Shown piece after piece: positions 29,551 through 38,770 of a stretch of DNA of 64,000 bases. The notes under the pieces are model-generated. The model saw nothing but the letters and a program-made list of their open reading frames with translations. It searched no databases and was not told where the DNA came from. How positions within the stretch are numbered: position 1 is the stretch's first letter; each line of letters starts with the position of its first letter. The DNA lies in NCBI GenBank assembly GCA_913055625.1, contig CAJXJW010000001.1, forward strand, positions 124,001 through 188,000, read 5' to 3'. The stretch is from an uncultured Pseudomonadota bacterium. GTDB lineage: Bacteria > Pseudomonadota > Gammaproteobacteria > Steroidobacterales > Woeseiaceae. The translations under genes were made by a program, and so were the position numbers.

Positions 29551-30798
29551 TCAGAAAATGAAGTACAGGTTGAGGCGTGTTCGTCCCGCCCAATCGTCCA
29601 GCGAACTGGAAGGATCGACAATGCCTTTTTGTCGGAAGCGGTAGTACGTCACGCCGAGAAAGACGTGTTTGACCAACGCATAGTCGAACGAAAGCGCGTG
29701 CAGACGATAGTTTGTCGGCAAGGGGATGTTGTCATTCGAGAACAGGCCCAGCACCGCATCGGTTCCTGCCTGCGAGTACGCGTAGCGAACCTTCATGGCG
29801 CCAGTCCGGTCGAGGTGGCCCGTATCAATACTGAGTTCGTAACCGGTGTCTTCTGGAATGGCGGCGCCACGGTTCAGGACGTAGTCTGCTGAGACCTGCA
29901 GCGGCCATTGGTCGCCGAACCCGAGGTAGGTGACTGAAACCGTCTGGTCGACCAGGTCGAAGTCGGACAGGTAAGTGACACCGTCAGTGGCGACCGCATT
30001 GCCTCTTGCGCCGCCGGGCAGGCCCGGCTCGATCTTCGGGATATCGTAGTCGTAGTAGGCCAGGGCCAGGGACGCCTTCCAGTGCGGGCCGGGCATCCAG
30101 TCAATGGCAACCTGGCCACCGAGCATGTCGCTGCTGGTGGGTGACAGCGCATCGTCGATGGCGAAGTACAGCCCGGCAACTTGCATTTCCAGCGAGTCGC
30201 CGACGGCCAGCGCATACTGGCCGCTGATACCTTGCGGGTTGACGTCTCCGTCCCAAACGAGTTCGGTCGTCCTGAACGGGTTCGGAAATTTGCCGCCCTG
30301 CACCCTGGTCCCGGCGCGTTCATACCGCGCGAAGAGCCGATCGAGGCTCACATCGAGATCGCTTGCGAAGTCACCGATCGCGACGTCGGCCGTTCGCGGA
30401 TTGTCGGGGTCCCCTGTGACCAGGCGTGCCGAGACCACGATCTGATCGTTGACCGAATACTCTGCGCCTGCCCGCCCACGAATGACGCCTCGATCGTAGC
30501 CCGGCACCTCGCCGAGTCGCGAGTTGACCTCGTAGCGAAGCCGGAAATCGGCCGTCCAGGCCAGTCCGCCGGATTCGCGTGCCTCTGCGTTCTCTTCAGG
30601 TTGTTGATCCGAGGCCGGGTCGCCGGACGGATCGGCGTGAATGACGGGCGGCAACCCGACGCAGGCGGCAAGTACGAGAACCGGCAATGCGGCGGGTACA
30701 CGGAACGTGCAGAGGTCGCACCCGTCGGCAGTTTCGCGGACATCCGGCTGGCATCGGCCCGTCGCGCGCAACTTATTCCGGCGCTCAGGGCCATTCAT
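29551..30798 (-). CDS. Putative outer-membrane porin
   Basis: A 415-residue beta-barrel protein ending in Phe (NLYFIF), the usual outer-membrane signature. Alternating beta-strand patterns fill residues 80-415, with FRLRYEVNSR, RGVIRGRAGAEYSVND and PNPFRTTELVWDGDVNPQG matching the putative-porin family (Porin_5-like). The annotated ATG leaves an unusually long region before the hydrophobic signal (residues 34-55), so the true start may be an internal non-ATG codon. It overlaps the end of the upstream porin gene by 14 bases, forming an operon with it and a solute-binding protein. Confidence 0.75.
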   Translation of the reverse strand: MNGPERRNKLRATGRCQPDVRETADGCDLCTFRVPAALPVLVLAACVGLPPVIHADPSGDPASDQQPEENAEARESGGLAWTADFRLRYEVNSRLGEVPGYDRGVIRGRAGAEYSVNDQIVVSARLVTGDPDNPRTADVAIGDFASDLDVSLDRLFARYERAGTRVQGGKFPNPFRTTELVWDGDVNPQGISGQYALAVGDSLEMQVAGLYFAIDDALSPTSSDMLGGQVAIDWMPGPHWKASLALAYYDYDIPKIEPGLPGGARGNAVATDGVTYLSDFDLVDQTVSVTYLGFGDQWPLQVSADYVLNRGAAIPEDTGYELSIDTGHLDRTGAMKVRYAYSQAGTDAVLGLFSNDNIPLPTNYRLHALSFDYALVKHVFLGVTYYRFRQKGIVDPSSSLDDWAGRTRLNLYFIF

Positions 30799-31972
30799 GC
30801 GATATCGCCTTCGGAGAGGTGCTCATTTCGAATCGGAAGCCGATGACCAGGGCGTCTTCCAGCGACGGGTCCGCGCCGGGATTGACCACGTACTGAATGT
30901 TCGGCTGTAGGCGAAGCCAGCCGTTAACCTGCGCGGAATAGGTTAGTTCGAGATTGAGTTCGAAGCGCTCGGTAGCCGTGCCTTCGGCGGCCAGCGCCTG
31001 GCGGGCGGGGCTGCCCAGGCTGGCGCGGGCAAGCGCGAACCCGAGTTTGTCGTCGGGGCGACCCGGCAGCAGCCCGGTCGCGACCACGCCCGCACCGAAA
31101 TAGCTGTCGAGCGTGTTGATCGTGTCATCCGCAACGCCGTAACGCAGGAACGCATCAATTCGGGTGTCGCTCGCTGCGCTTGAATAGACGGGCAGCTCGA
31201 CGAAGCCATAGGCTCCGTTGTTGCCATCGTCCCGGCGAGGATCGGCGGCGGGATTTCCGGCCTCGATGACGTCAAAGTCCGCCGTGTACATCCAGGTCCC
31301 GAGGCCGGCGCGCGTCCCCGATGAGAACTGGTGATTGTATTCGAGCACATGCAGCGCGCCATCGTCTCCGCCCAGCTTGATTGCCGTTTGGCTTGGGTGA
31401 TCCGGATCGCCCGGCACGCCATCCAGCAGCGCGTACCGCACACTGTTGCCGCCGCCGATGTTCCAGCTGAGCCGCGCCGCAAGCGACGTCACCGGAAAGA
31501 TGGAGGGACCGTTCTGGCCGGACTGTGCGAAATCGGCGCCGATGCCGTGCGAGCTGTTGATGAACAACCCGGACGTTTCGATCGAATCGAACTCCGAGTT
31601 CAGGTCATACAGGCCGAAACGCACACTCACCGTGTCCGAGAGCGGCTGCTCGTACCAGAGTTCATACACGCGCAGCGCTTCGATCGCGTCAATGTTGGAG
31701 ATGCCCTGGATATCGCCAACAAAATCCGGGGAAAACGTCGTCCCGTTGTTGTACAGGAAGTAGGCGAAGAACGTCCCGGCGGCATCACCAGACGTGGACT
31801 TGAACTCCGTTTGAACAGTGATACCCGCGTCGTCCAGGTAAGCGGTTCCGGATCGGAGGCCGCCGTCCGCATTGTGCAAAATTTCCCCCGCGTAATAGGC
31901 CTCGATGTGCGTTGTGGCAGCCATGGCGGCCGCTGGAAACATCAGTGCGATAGAGACGACGGTCGGGCGCAT
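30785..31972 (-). CDS. OprB-like carbohydrate-selective porin
   Basis: A 395-residue outer-membrane protein with a short signal peptide (MRPTVVSIALMFPAAAMA). It has the OprB-like pattern: YELWYEQPL...VRFGLYDLNSEFDSIETSGLFINSSHGIG, then FPVTSLAARLSW and the C-terminal LRLQPNIQYVVNPG. OprB porins admit sugars and related small solutes. It starts 6 bases after the solute-binding protein stop codon and overlaps the next porin. The real substrate may differ because no sugar-specific gene is nearby. Confidence 0.82.
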   Translation of the reverse strand: MRPTVVSIALMFPAAAMAATTHIEAYYAGEILHNADGGLRSGTAYLDDAGITVQTEFKSTSGDAAGTFFAYFLYNNGTTFSPDFVGDIQGISNIDAIEALRVYELWYEQPLSDTVSVRFGLYDLNSEFDSIETSGLFINSSHGIGADFAQSGQNGPSIFPVTSLAARLSWNIGGGNSVRYALLDGVPGDPDHPSQTAIKLGGDDGALHVLEYNHQFSSGTRAGLGTWMYTADFDVIEAGNPAADPRRDDGNNGAYGFVELPVYSSAASDTRIDAFLRYGVADDTINTLDSYFGAGVVATGLLPGRPDDKLGFALARASLGSPARQALAAEGTATERFELNLELTYSAQVNGWLRLQPNIQYVVNPGADPSLEDALVIGFRFEMSTSPKAISHEWP

Positions 31973-31978
31973 CGGTGA

Positions 31979-33019
31979 CTACCAGGCACCCTCCCAACCG
32001 GCGTCGCGCATGAGGCGATCCGCGGTGTCGTAGTGATAGCGCAGTTCGTTGATGTTGAACGAGTCCATTTTGAACGATCCGTGTGCCTTGATGGCGTCGC
32101 CCGGCTCCGCATCGGCCCGAACCGGGTACTTGAACACGTGCTGGCTCATCAGTTCCTGGCCGCGTTTGGATAACAGGAATTCGACCAACGTCCGGGCCTG
32201 TTCAAGTTTCTCGTCGCCGTCTTCGAGCCAGGACGAAATTGCCACGCCCGTCAGATTGCCGAACAGACCGTAATCACCATCTAGCCACGTAACTTCCAGA
32301 TTCTCTTCAAGCCTGGCGAGAGTCTCGGGCTCGTCGTCGTACCAGTCCGGTACGTAGCCGAGGTAGTAGGTATTGGAGAAACCGATGTCGTACCGGCCTT
32401 CGGCAACCGCGAACGCGCCCTGGACATCGTTCAGGTATTCACCCGCCCCGACGTTTCGGACCACGCCGCGCACGAATTTCCCGGCTGCTTCCTCGCCATA
32501 GCGCGCAACCATGTACGCGACCATCGACCGGTTGTACACGTTCCCGGCATCCCGCTGGGTCATTCGGCCTTCCCATTTCGGGTCTGCCAGGTCCATGTAG
32601 CTTCGCGGTCGGTCTTCGACTCCGACTGTCGGCCGATGGGTCAACGCGGTGCGGAAGCGAATGGCGTAGCCGAGCCAGTATCCCTGGTCATCCCGGAGTT
32701 CGGCAGGAACGATGGCGCTCATCTTCTCCCAGAACGCGTCGTCGAACTTCTTGAAGTGATGGTAGTGCTTGGCTTCGAGGAGTCCCTTGTAGTCGGAGAC
32801 CATGATCACATCGGTGGTGAATACGTCGTAGTCATCGGTGACCCGTACCGCAATTCCGGTTTCCTCGACAAATGCATCGATCACCGGCTGGAAGTACTCG
32901 GCGCCGTGGTACCAGTTGATCGTCAACGGTTCCGCCTCGGTTTCCGCTGCGGCATGGGACGGAGCCAGCATCAATGTGCCGATCGTCACGCAGGTAATGA
33001 TCACTCGAACTGCATTCAC
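31979..33019 (-). CDS. Periplasmic solute-binding protein, iron/polyamine-type
   Basis: A 346-residue protein with a signal peptide (cleavage near SHAAAE). Its fold resembles the extracellular solute-binding family 1/6/8 used for ferric iron, spermidine or thiamine (LTINWYHGAEYFQPVIDAFVEETGIAV; KWEGRMTQRDAGN; GFSNTYYLGYVPDWY). Tyr-rich segments fit ferric binding but do not prove it. No permease or ATPase gene accompanies it; instead two porin genes follow within 6 bases. It may share a transporter encoded elsewhere or serve as a TRAP-like or capture protein. Confidence 0.78.
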   Translation of the reverse strand: MNAVRVIITCVTIGTLMLAPSHAAAETEAEPLTINWYHGAEYFQPVIDAFVEETGIAVRVTDDYDVFTTDVIMVSDYKGLLEAKHYHHFKKFDDAFWEKMSAIVPAELRDDQGYWLGYAIRFRTALTHRPTVGVEDRPRSYMDLADPKWEGRMTQRDAGNVYNRSMVAYMVARYGEEAAGKFVRGVVRNVGAGEYLNDVQGAFAVAEGRYDIGFSNTYYLGYVPDWYDDEPETLARLEENLEVTWLDGDYGLFGNLTGVAISSWLEDGDEKLEQARTLVEFLLSKRGQELMSQHVFKYPVRADAEPGDAIKAHGSFKMDSFNINELRYHYDTADRLMRDAGWEGAW

Positions 33020-33060
33020 ATGAACCCCCAGGTCGCGGCGAATAGCGCCGTGTCTAAATA

Positions 33061-33074
33061 TGAATAAACATTCA
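33061..33074 (-). promoter_or_regulatory. Inverted repeat in an AT-rich promoter region upstream of the binding-protein operon
   Basis: TGAAT and ATTCA flank four bases in the AT-rich stretch 42-55 bases upstream of the solute-binding protein start codon. It may be an operator; it does not match a Fur box convincingly. The rest of the gap to the PepSY gene (to 33249) holds nothing I recognise. Confidence 0.3.
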
Positions 33075-33249
33075 CTTTACAGTACGAGCGGCCTGCTGCG
33101 CAATATCGCGCCTGGCCCGGCTGGCCCAAGTTGACCAGCACTGCGCTCAAGGAGGTAATTGCCGGGAACGATGCAACGCTCAGCGTTCCGGCTAACGTCG
33201 GGATTTGCCGGTTTGCCGTCAGTCCGGGCGATGGTGCGCCGTCAACATG

Positions 33250-34398
33250 TCACCCCGATTGGCGGCGTCGACGGAGCAGCGGCGAGACCAGCCGCCGCCA
33301 AGCCAGTGCAAGCCCGGTGTACACCAGCAGGCAGGCGGCGAGCGAGGCCAGCATGGCGACGGTCTGGCCGACAAAACCATAGGCATCGCCCGTGTGCAGG
33401 AAACGGAGGTACCAGCGCGCCTGGTCGCCGTCCGAGTAGTCCGTGATCTGCATGTACTCGATGACCTCACCATTGCTGCCATCCAGCGTCAGGTCGTACC
33501 CGAAGTCGAGTCGGTGACCGAGACTGCGATCGATGTAGAACGTGGCGGCGTCGCCCGGGCTCTCGCTGGCGTCCATCCAGATGGAGTGCCAGTCGTCGGC
33601 GCCATGTTCCCTGGCGTGCTGCACGGCGATGTCCAGCATGGCCTGGTGCGACAGGTGCTCAGGCGCCGGCTCGGTGACCGGCGGTTCGTGATCGTCGTCG
33701 TGTTCCGCGTGGTCCTCCCCGTAGAACGCATAGACCGCCCGATCGGCCCATGGGAACGATATGACGACGCCACTCGTAATGATCAGGAACAGCGGCACCA
33801 ATGCCCAGAAGCTGAAGACGTGATGCCAGTTGAAATCCCGGGCCTTCGGATTCGTCGCGCGGGGGTTGAAGAAGACCTGGTTCCTGAGGATCGCCCAATG
33901 CCACGCACGCGGCAGCCACAGGTAGACGCCAGTGAGAAGCAATGCCAGGAATGCCAGGTTGCTGTAGCCGGTGACCGCCCGCCAGATCGGCCGGCTTTCG
34001 CCCTCGGCGGCAAACCAGCGATGCAGATCGGTGACGACATGGAAGAAGGTCGCCACTCCACCGTCGCCCTCGCGCAGAATGGCGCCGGTGTACGGATTCA
34101 CCAGCCAGACGTCCCAGTCATTCGAAACGATCGTGTACGGCGCACCGGGCCGGTTGACGATCTTGAACTCGAAGTGATCGATGTCCGGCGTCTTCTGCTT
34201 GCCGATAGCATGCAATTCGTCGATCGAGATCGGCGCCTGGTCGGCTTGCGCCGGTACGTCGAAGCGACGCTCGTCGAGTTCCAGGATCTGCCGCTCGTAG
34301 GCCAGCAGGATTCCGGTGACCGACAGCATCAGGATGACCAGGCCAGCGGCGATGCCGATGGCAAGGTGTGTCCAGAAGAGGGCTTTACGGATGCGCAT
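33250..34398 (-). CDS. PepSY-associated membrane protein (ferric reductase-like)
   Basis: A 382-residue protein of the PepSY_TM family. It has an N-terminal membrane helix (residues 9-32), periplasmic PepSY domains, and three more hydrophobic segments near residues 145-165, 192-215 and 340-368. Conserved His and Trp positions (FWTHLAIG, VTDLHRWFAA, WHHVFSFWALVPL) are those of the siderophore/ferric-reductase FsrB-like group. A His/Asp/Glu-rich loop (EDHAEHDDDHEPP) may bind metal. It follows the amidohydrolase gene by 15 bases, so it is probably the last gene of that operon. Confidence 0.82.
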   Translation of the reverse strand: MRIRKALFWTHLAIGIAAGLVILMLSVTGILLAYERQILELDERRFDVPAQADQAPISIDELHAIGKQKTPDIDHFEFKIVNRPGAPYTIVSNDWDVWLVNPYTGAILREGDGGVATFFHVVTDLHRWFAAEGESRPIWRAVTGYSNLAFLALLLTGVYLWLPRAWHWAILRNQVFFNPRATNPKARDFNWHHVFSFWALVPLFLIITSGVVISFPWADRAVYAFYGEDHAEHDDDHEPPVTEPAPEHLSHQAMLDIAVQHAREHGADDWHSIWMDASESPGDAATFYIDRSLGHRLDFGYDLTLDGSNGEVIEYMQITDYSDGDQARWYLRFLHTGDAYGFVGQTVAMLASLAACLLVYTGLALAWRRLVSPLLRRRRQSG

Positions 34399-34413
34399 GG
34401 TGTCGTCCAGGCC

Positions 34414-36306
34414 TCAATTCGTCTCGTACACGACGCGCCCGTCGAAGACCGTCATGACAACCTGCGTCTCCGCGATTGACGCGAAATCCCCGTTCTCCGC
34501 GAGCTCGACGATGTTTCGGTCGATCACGGCAATATCGGCGAGCTTGCCGGCTTCGAGCGTACCGAGCTCGTCGTCGTGCCCCATCAGGCGTGCGGCATTG
34601 ACGGTGAACGACGCCAGCGTCTCGTGAACGTCGAGGGCCTGAGAGGCGTTCAGGACCCGCCCACCCGCTTCGCGCGTCATCGCCGCCTTCATGTTCGCGA
34701 ACGGCCGCGAGCTGCGGCCGCCGACGGGTGCGTCACTGCCGAACACGACGACACCGCCGGCATCTGCAAACTGCCGGAACGGATAGGCATTGCGCATGTA
34801 GTAGTGGTTCTGGTTGTAGAGGTCATCAATACCGTCGACTTCGTCGATGAACGGAATCACGAGCATCTCGTATTCCGGCTCCGGGGTCGCCCAGAGGTAC
34901 GTGAAGGTGGCATAAACGCCAAGTTCGCCGAGAACCTGGATGTCTTCTGACTTGGCGATCTGCAGGTGTGCGACGCTCTGCGTAAGGCCGGCCGCAAGGG
35001 CCTCGTCCCTGCTTTGCGCAAACGCTTCGGCCGTCACCCTGGCCGCATGGTCACCGATGGCATGCACGTGTGCATGAAAGCCGGCGCTCGTTGCCGCACC
35101 GATCAACGCAGCAAGCTCGTCCGCCGAGTGCGTCAGCCGCCCGTAGTCGCGTTCCCTGTCGGCAATCTCTTCGTAGTCAACGACATCGGCACGGCCGTCA
35201 GCATCAATCTCGAAGACCGGATTGTGAAAGCCGTCGAGCATGGCCGAGTTCGGCTTCGACGGCGGTTCTGCGAACGGGTTACCCTCCAGCACGTCGTCCG
35301 CGAAAATCTTGACGGCATTGGCCTGCACGAACTCGAGGTCGCCAAGATCGGCACGCAATGCCGCAACGCGCGCTATCTCGGACTCGATCCAGTTCGGGTC
35401 GTCTGCGTCGTGCGACAGGTAGAAAGCCATTCTCAAGCGAAAGGTCATGTCGCCGTTGCGGGCCAGCCATACCAGGTCATCGAGCGCCGCCGGATGAACG
35501 GCCGGGTGCTGGATCGACGTGATGCCGTTTCGCGCAAGTTGTTCGGCGACCCTGGGCATCTTCTCTGACGCGGGCATCGGATCGTCGATGAAGTCCACGT
35601 CGACATCCCGCAGCAGGTGGCGGGCCGCCTCGTTGATGCGGCCCGTCAGCGACCCATCGGCATTCAACGGGACATAGCTCGCTATGTCGGCGTAAGTGGT
35701 TGCCAGCGTTTCGGCATTGATCGGCACGTCCGGCGCGTTAAATGCCGCGGAGTTCGCCGCTGCGGAATGCCCGTCCGCGGACCACAGCACGACCCGGATG
35801 CTCGTTGAAACGGCATCCAGTGCCGAGAGCAGGGTGGGGTGCTGATCGCTGGGCTGATTGCCCAGGTACGAGTCCCAGTCGATGATGGGTAACCAATCAC
35901 CCGCTTCAAGTCCTTGAATTTTTGCACATTCCCGGCCGATCTCCACGATCTCGTCCAGCGTGTGCGGCTCGTTGTCCAGCCCGCAGAACTCCGACGCCAC
36001 CGTGTCGGTCACGTGGATGTGCATGTCGTGCAAGCCGGGCAGGATCATCCTGCCCGCCAGGTCATGAACGACGGTATCCGGCCCACGCAGGTCGAGCAGC
36101 ATCTCGGTGGGGCCAACCGCCACGATCCGATTGCCACGCACGGCGATGGCCTCGGCAACACGGCGTTCAGCATCCGCCGTGTACACGTAACCATTCGTCA
36201 GTATCAGATCGGCGGCGTTTTCGCCGGCAGGTTTCGAGCAGGCGGCAAGGCCCAGCAACAGGGTTGTGATGGAGATGCCAGCCAGGCGCACAGCAATTTT
36301 CTTCAT
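34414..36306 (-). CDS. Lipoprotein amidohydrolase (YtcJ/NfdA-like)
   Basis: A 630-residue metal-dependent hydrolase of the amidohydrolase-3 group. The signal peptide ends in LAAC (C23), so it is membrane-anchored and likely periplasmic. Metal-binding HIH is seen in GLHDMHIHVTD, later His residues in FHAHVHAIGDHA, and the final Asp in FGSDAPVGG. Family members hydrolyse N-formyl or N-acyl amides, or are of unknown use. It overlaps the upstream ABC ATPase gene by ATGA and belongs to the C45/oligopeptide-transport operon, suggesting action on an imported or released acyl-amide. Confidence 0.82.
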   Translation of the reverse strand: MKKIAVRLAGISITTLLLGLAACSKPAGENAADLILTNGYVYTADAERRVAEAIAVRGNRIVAVGPTEMLLDLRGPDTVVHDLAGRMILPGLHDMHIHVTDTVASEFCGLDNEPHTLDEIVEIGRECAKIQGLEAGDWLPIIDWDSYLGNQPSDQHPTLLSALDAVSTSIRVVLWSADGHSAAANSAAFNAPDVPINAETLATTYADIASYVPLNADGSLTGRINEAARHLLRDVDVDFIDDPMPASEKMPRVAEQLARNGITSIQHPAVHPAALDDLVWLARNGDMTFRLRMAFYLSHDADDPNWIESEIARVAALRADLGDLEFVQANAVKIFADDVLEGNPFAEPPSKPNSAMLDGFHNPVFEIDADGRADVVDYEEIADRERDYGRLTHSADELAALIGAATSAGFHAHVHAIGDHAARVTAEAFAQSRDEALAAGLTQSVAHLQIAKSEDIQVLGELGVYATFTYLWATPEPEYEMLVIPFIDEVDGIDDLYNQNHYYMRNAYPFRQFADAGGVVVFGSDAPVGGRSSRPFANMKAAMTREAGGRVLNASQALDVHETLASFTVNAARLMGHDDELGTLEAGKLADIAVIDRNIVELAENGDFASIAETQVVMTVFDGRVVYETN

Positions 36307-37949
36307 GGGGAAACGCCGCCAAAATGTCGATTTACGATGTGGAAGCCAGACCCGGTGTCGGGTTGCAGGACGGGCATGGCGGTAAGGAGCTCACGGGTGT
36401 ATGCGTGGCGCGGGTTCGCAAAGACCGCCTGCGTATCGCCGCTCTCCACGACCCGACCTTGCTTGAGCACGACCACCCGGTCGGCAACCGCTTCGACGAC
36501 GCCGAGATCGTGTGTCACGAAGAGGCAGGCAAAGCCGTGCGATGCCTGCAAGCGCGCGAACAGGCCCAGGATTTGAGCCTGGATCGTCACGTCCAGCGCG
36601 GAAACCGGTTCGTCGGCGATGACCAGCCCGGGTTGTGTAATCAGTGCCCGCGCAATCGAGACACGCTGACGTTGACCGCCCGACAGCTCATGGGGGCGCC
36701 GGTCGTCGAGCGCAGCAGGCAGGCCGACGTCGTCGAGCATTGCGCGCGTGCGTGCGGCGACCGAGACAGCGTCGGCGGAGCGATCGACCAGGAGGGGTTC
36801 GGCGACGGACTCGCGGACCGTCTTGCGCGGGGACAGTGCCGCGTACGGGTTCTGGAAGACGAGCTGCGTGAACCGGCGTGTTCGACGCGGGTCCGTGGAT
36901 ACCGGCTCGCCATCCACCATGATGGTTCCGCCGGTCGGCGCGACGAGTCCCAGGATCGCCATGCCGAGCGTCGTCTTTCCAGAGCCGCTTTCGCCGACGA
37001 CGGCGACGGTTTCGCCACGGCGGATATCCAGCGACACGTTGTCGACGGCGCGGTGAAAGCGTTGTTCCTGCCACGGCCAGTCGCGGCGCACCGGGTAGTC
37101 GATCGTCACCCCGTCGACGGTGCAGACCGGGTTGGAACCAACGTCGCGCGGCGATGCAGGACGAGCCACCGTGGCCGCCTCCAGCAGTTCACGCGTGTAA
37201 TCGGCGGCCGGGCTCGCGAGGATGTCGCGGGCGGCGCGTTTTTCGACGAGCGACCCTGCTTTGAGCACCAGCACGTCGTCGGCATGGCCCGCGACGAGCC
37301 CCAGGTCGTGCGATATCAGCAGCACGGCCGTGTCCTCGCGACGAGCCGCTTCGAGCATCACTTCCAGCACATCCCGTTGCACGGCGCAGTCGAGCGCCGT
37401 CGTCGGTTCGTCGGCGATCAGCAGCGCAGGCTCGAGCATTAACGCTGCCGCTATCATGACGCGCTGGCACATGCCGCCGGACAGCTCGTGCGGGTAGCGC
37501 TTCATGACGTCGGCCGGGTCGGGAATCTTCACGCGCTCCAGCAAGTCGAGGGCGCGTCGCCGGGCGGCATCAGGCGTCAACACACGTCGCTCGATGGCGG
37601 CCTCGGTCAATTGGCGACCGATGCGAACAACCGGGTTCAGCGAGACCTGCGGCTCCTGGAAAATCATGCTGACCTGGTCGCCGCGCAGCTTGCGCATGGC
37701 AGCGCCCGGCAACCCGGTGAGATCCTGGCCGAGGAGTTCGATGCGTCCGCTGCGAACCATCGCGCCCGGTGGCAGCAGCCCGATGATACTGCGTGCCAAC
37801 AGTGTCTTGCCGGAGCCGCTTTCGCCCACGATGGCGAGCACCTTGCCAGCCGCCAGTTGCAGGCTCACACCGTCGAGCACGCGCGGCGCATTCGCGCCGA
37901 AAGAGACGCTCACGTCCTCGACTTGCAGGATGGTCGCGGCGCCGTTCAC
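36303..37949 (-). CDS. Fused dual ATP-binding subunit of an oligopeptide ABC transporter
   Basis: A 548-residue fusion of two ATPase domains equivalent to DppD and DppF. Domain 1 has GESGSGKT, LSGGMCQRV and LLIADEPTTALD. Domain 2 has GESGSGKTTL, LSGGQRQRVSIARAL and LVIADEPVSALD. It starts with GTG overlapping the permease stop codon (GTGA) and ends overlapping the amidohydrolase start (ATGA). It powers uptake of peptides or peptide-like compounds through the two adjacent permeases; fusions of this kind also occur in GsiA and YejF. Confidence 0.92.
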   Translation of the reverse strand: MNGAATILQVEDVSVSFGANAPRVLDGVSLQLAAGKVLAIVGESGSGKTLLARSIIGLLPPGAMVRSGRIELLGQDLTGLPGAAMRKLRGDQVSMIFQEPQVSLNPVVRIGRQLTEAAIERRVLTPDAARRRALDLLERVKIPDPADVMKRYPHELSGGMCQRVMIAAALMLEPALLIADEPTTALDCAVQRDVLEVMLEAARREDTAVLLISHDLGLVAGHADDVLVLKAGSLVEKRAARDILASPAADYTRELLEAATVARPASPRDVGSNPVCTVDGVTIDYPVRRDWPWQEQRFHRAVDNVSLDIRRGETVAVVGESGSGKTTLGMAILGLVAPTGGTIMVDGEPVSTDPRRTRRFTQLVFQNPYAALSPRKTVRESVAEPLLVDRSADAVSVAARTRAMLDDVGLPAALDDRRPHELSGGQRQRVSIARALITQPGLVIADEPVSALDVTIQAQILGLFARLQASHGFACLFVTHDLGVVEAVADRVVVLKQGRVVESGDTQAVFANPRHAYTRELLTAMPVLQPDTGSGFHIVNRHFGGVSP

Positions 37950-38770
37950 GCTGGTTTCTCCAGCGCGCTCATGCGCAGGTCAAAGCGGTCGCGCAGCGCG
38001 TCGCCGATCAGGTTGATCGACAACAGCGTCACGGTGATCGCAATGCCCGGGAACACGGCGATCCATGGGTTCAGGCCGAGATAGTTGCGGCTGTCGGCCA
38101 GCATGCTGCCCCACGACGGAGCCGGCGGGGGCACGCCGAGGCCGAGAAAGCTCAGGGCCGTCTCGGAAAGCACGGCGGCGGTAAACACGGAGGTGGAAAT
38201 GACGATAACCGGCGTAATGCAGTTGGGGAGTACGTGCCGGAACAGCGTCGTCAGTTCGCCATTGCCAATGATCCGGCTGGCGACGACGTACTCTTTTTCC
38301 CGGGTCGCGTAGACGGCGCTGCGGACGACGCGCGTAATGGGCGGCGTATAGGCGATGGCCAGCGCGAAAACAACGCCTGACTCGTTCGGACCGAGCGCGG
38401 CCATGATGCCGAGGACCAGTAACAAGCCCGGAAACGCCATGATGCTGTCGACCACGACCATGGCGCAGCGGTCGAGCCAGCCGCCGAAATAGGCGCTGGT
38501 CGCCCCGATCAGCGCGCCGGCCGCCACGGCCAGTGCGACGGCGGCGAGGCTGACGCGCAACGTGACGAAGGACCCGGCCGCGACGCGCGCGAACACGTCG
38601 CGGCCGTACTCGTCGGTGCCGAACCAGTGACTGGCCGACGGCGCGGCAAACCGGTTCAGGAAGTCGGTTTCGAGTGCACCGTACGGGCTCGCCAGCGTGC
38701 CAACCAGTGCGACCACCAGTACCAGGCCGATGCCCGACAATCCGACCAGCGCGTTGGCTTGCAGTTTCAA
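37946..38770 (-). CDS. Oligopeptide ABC transporter permease, DppC-like
   Basis: A 274-residue inner-membrane permease with an N-terminal membrane helix and about five more. The inner-membrane component motif EYVVASRIIGNGELTTLFRHVLPN couples to the ATPase. The sequence FGTDEYGRDVFARVAAG is standard for DppC/OppC. I chose a TTG at 38770 that overlaps the DppB-like stop (TTGA): the frame is open further upstream, but that part lies inside the DppB gene and is not permease-like. No ATG is available near the N-terminus. Confidence 0.88.
   Translation of the reverse strand: MKLQANALVGLSGIGLVLVVALVGTLASPYGALETDFLNRFAAPSASHWFGTDEYGRDVFARVAAGSFVTLRVSLAAVALAVAAGALIGATSAYFGGWLDRCAMVVVDSIMAFPGLLLVLGIMAALGPNESGVVFALAIAYTPPITRVVRSAVYATREKEYVVASRIIGNGELTTLFRHVLPNCITPVIVISTSVFTAAVLSETALSFLGLGVPPPAPSWGSMLADSRNYLGLNPWIAVFPGIAITVTLLSINLIGDALRDRFDLRMSALEKPA

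Noticed and set aside
29421..29621. A minus-strand frame reading LNGNYVDNATIALPDQTISG near the left repeat
   Set aside because: It looks protein-like and could be another broken gene at the left join, but it is too short and has no recognised family.
33020..33100. A possible Fur box upstream of the binding-protein operon
   Set aside because: The AT-rich segment has a short inverted repeat but does not fit the GATAAT-type hexamer pattern well enough.
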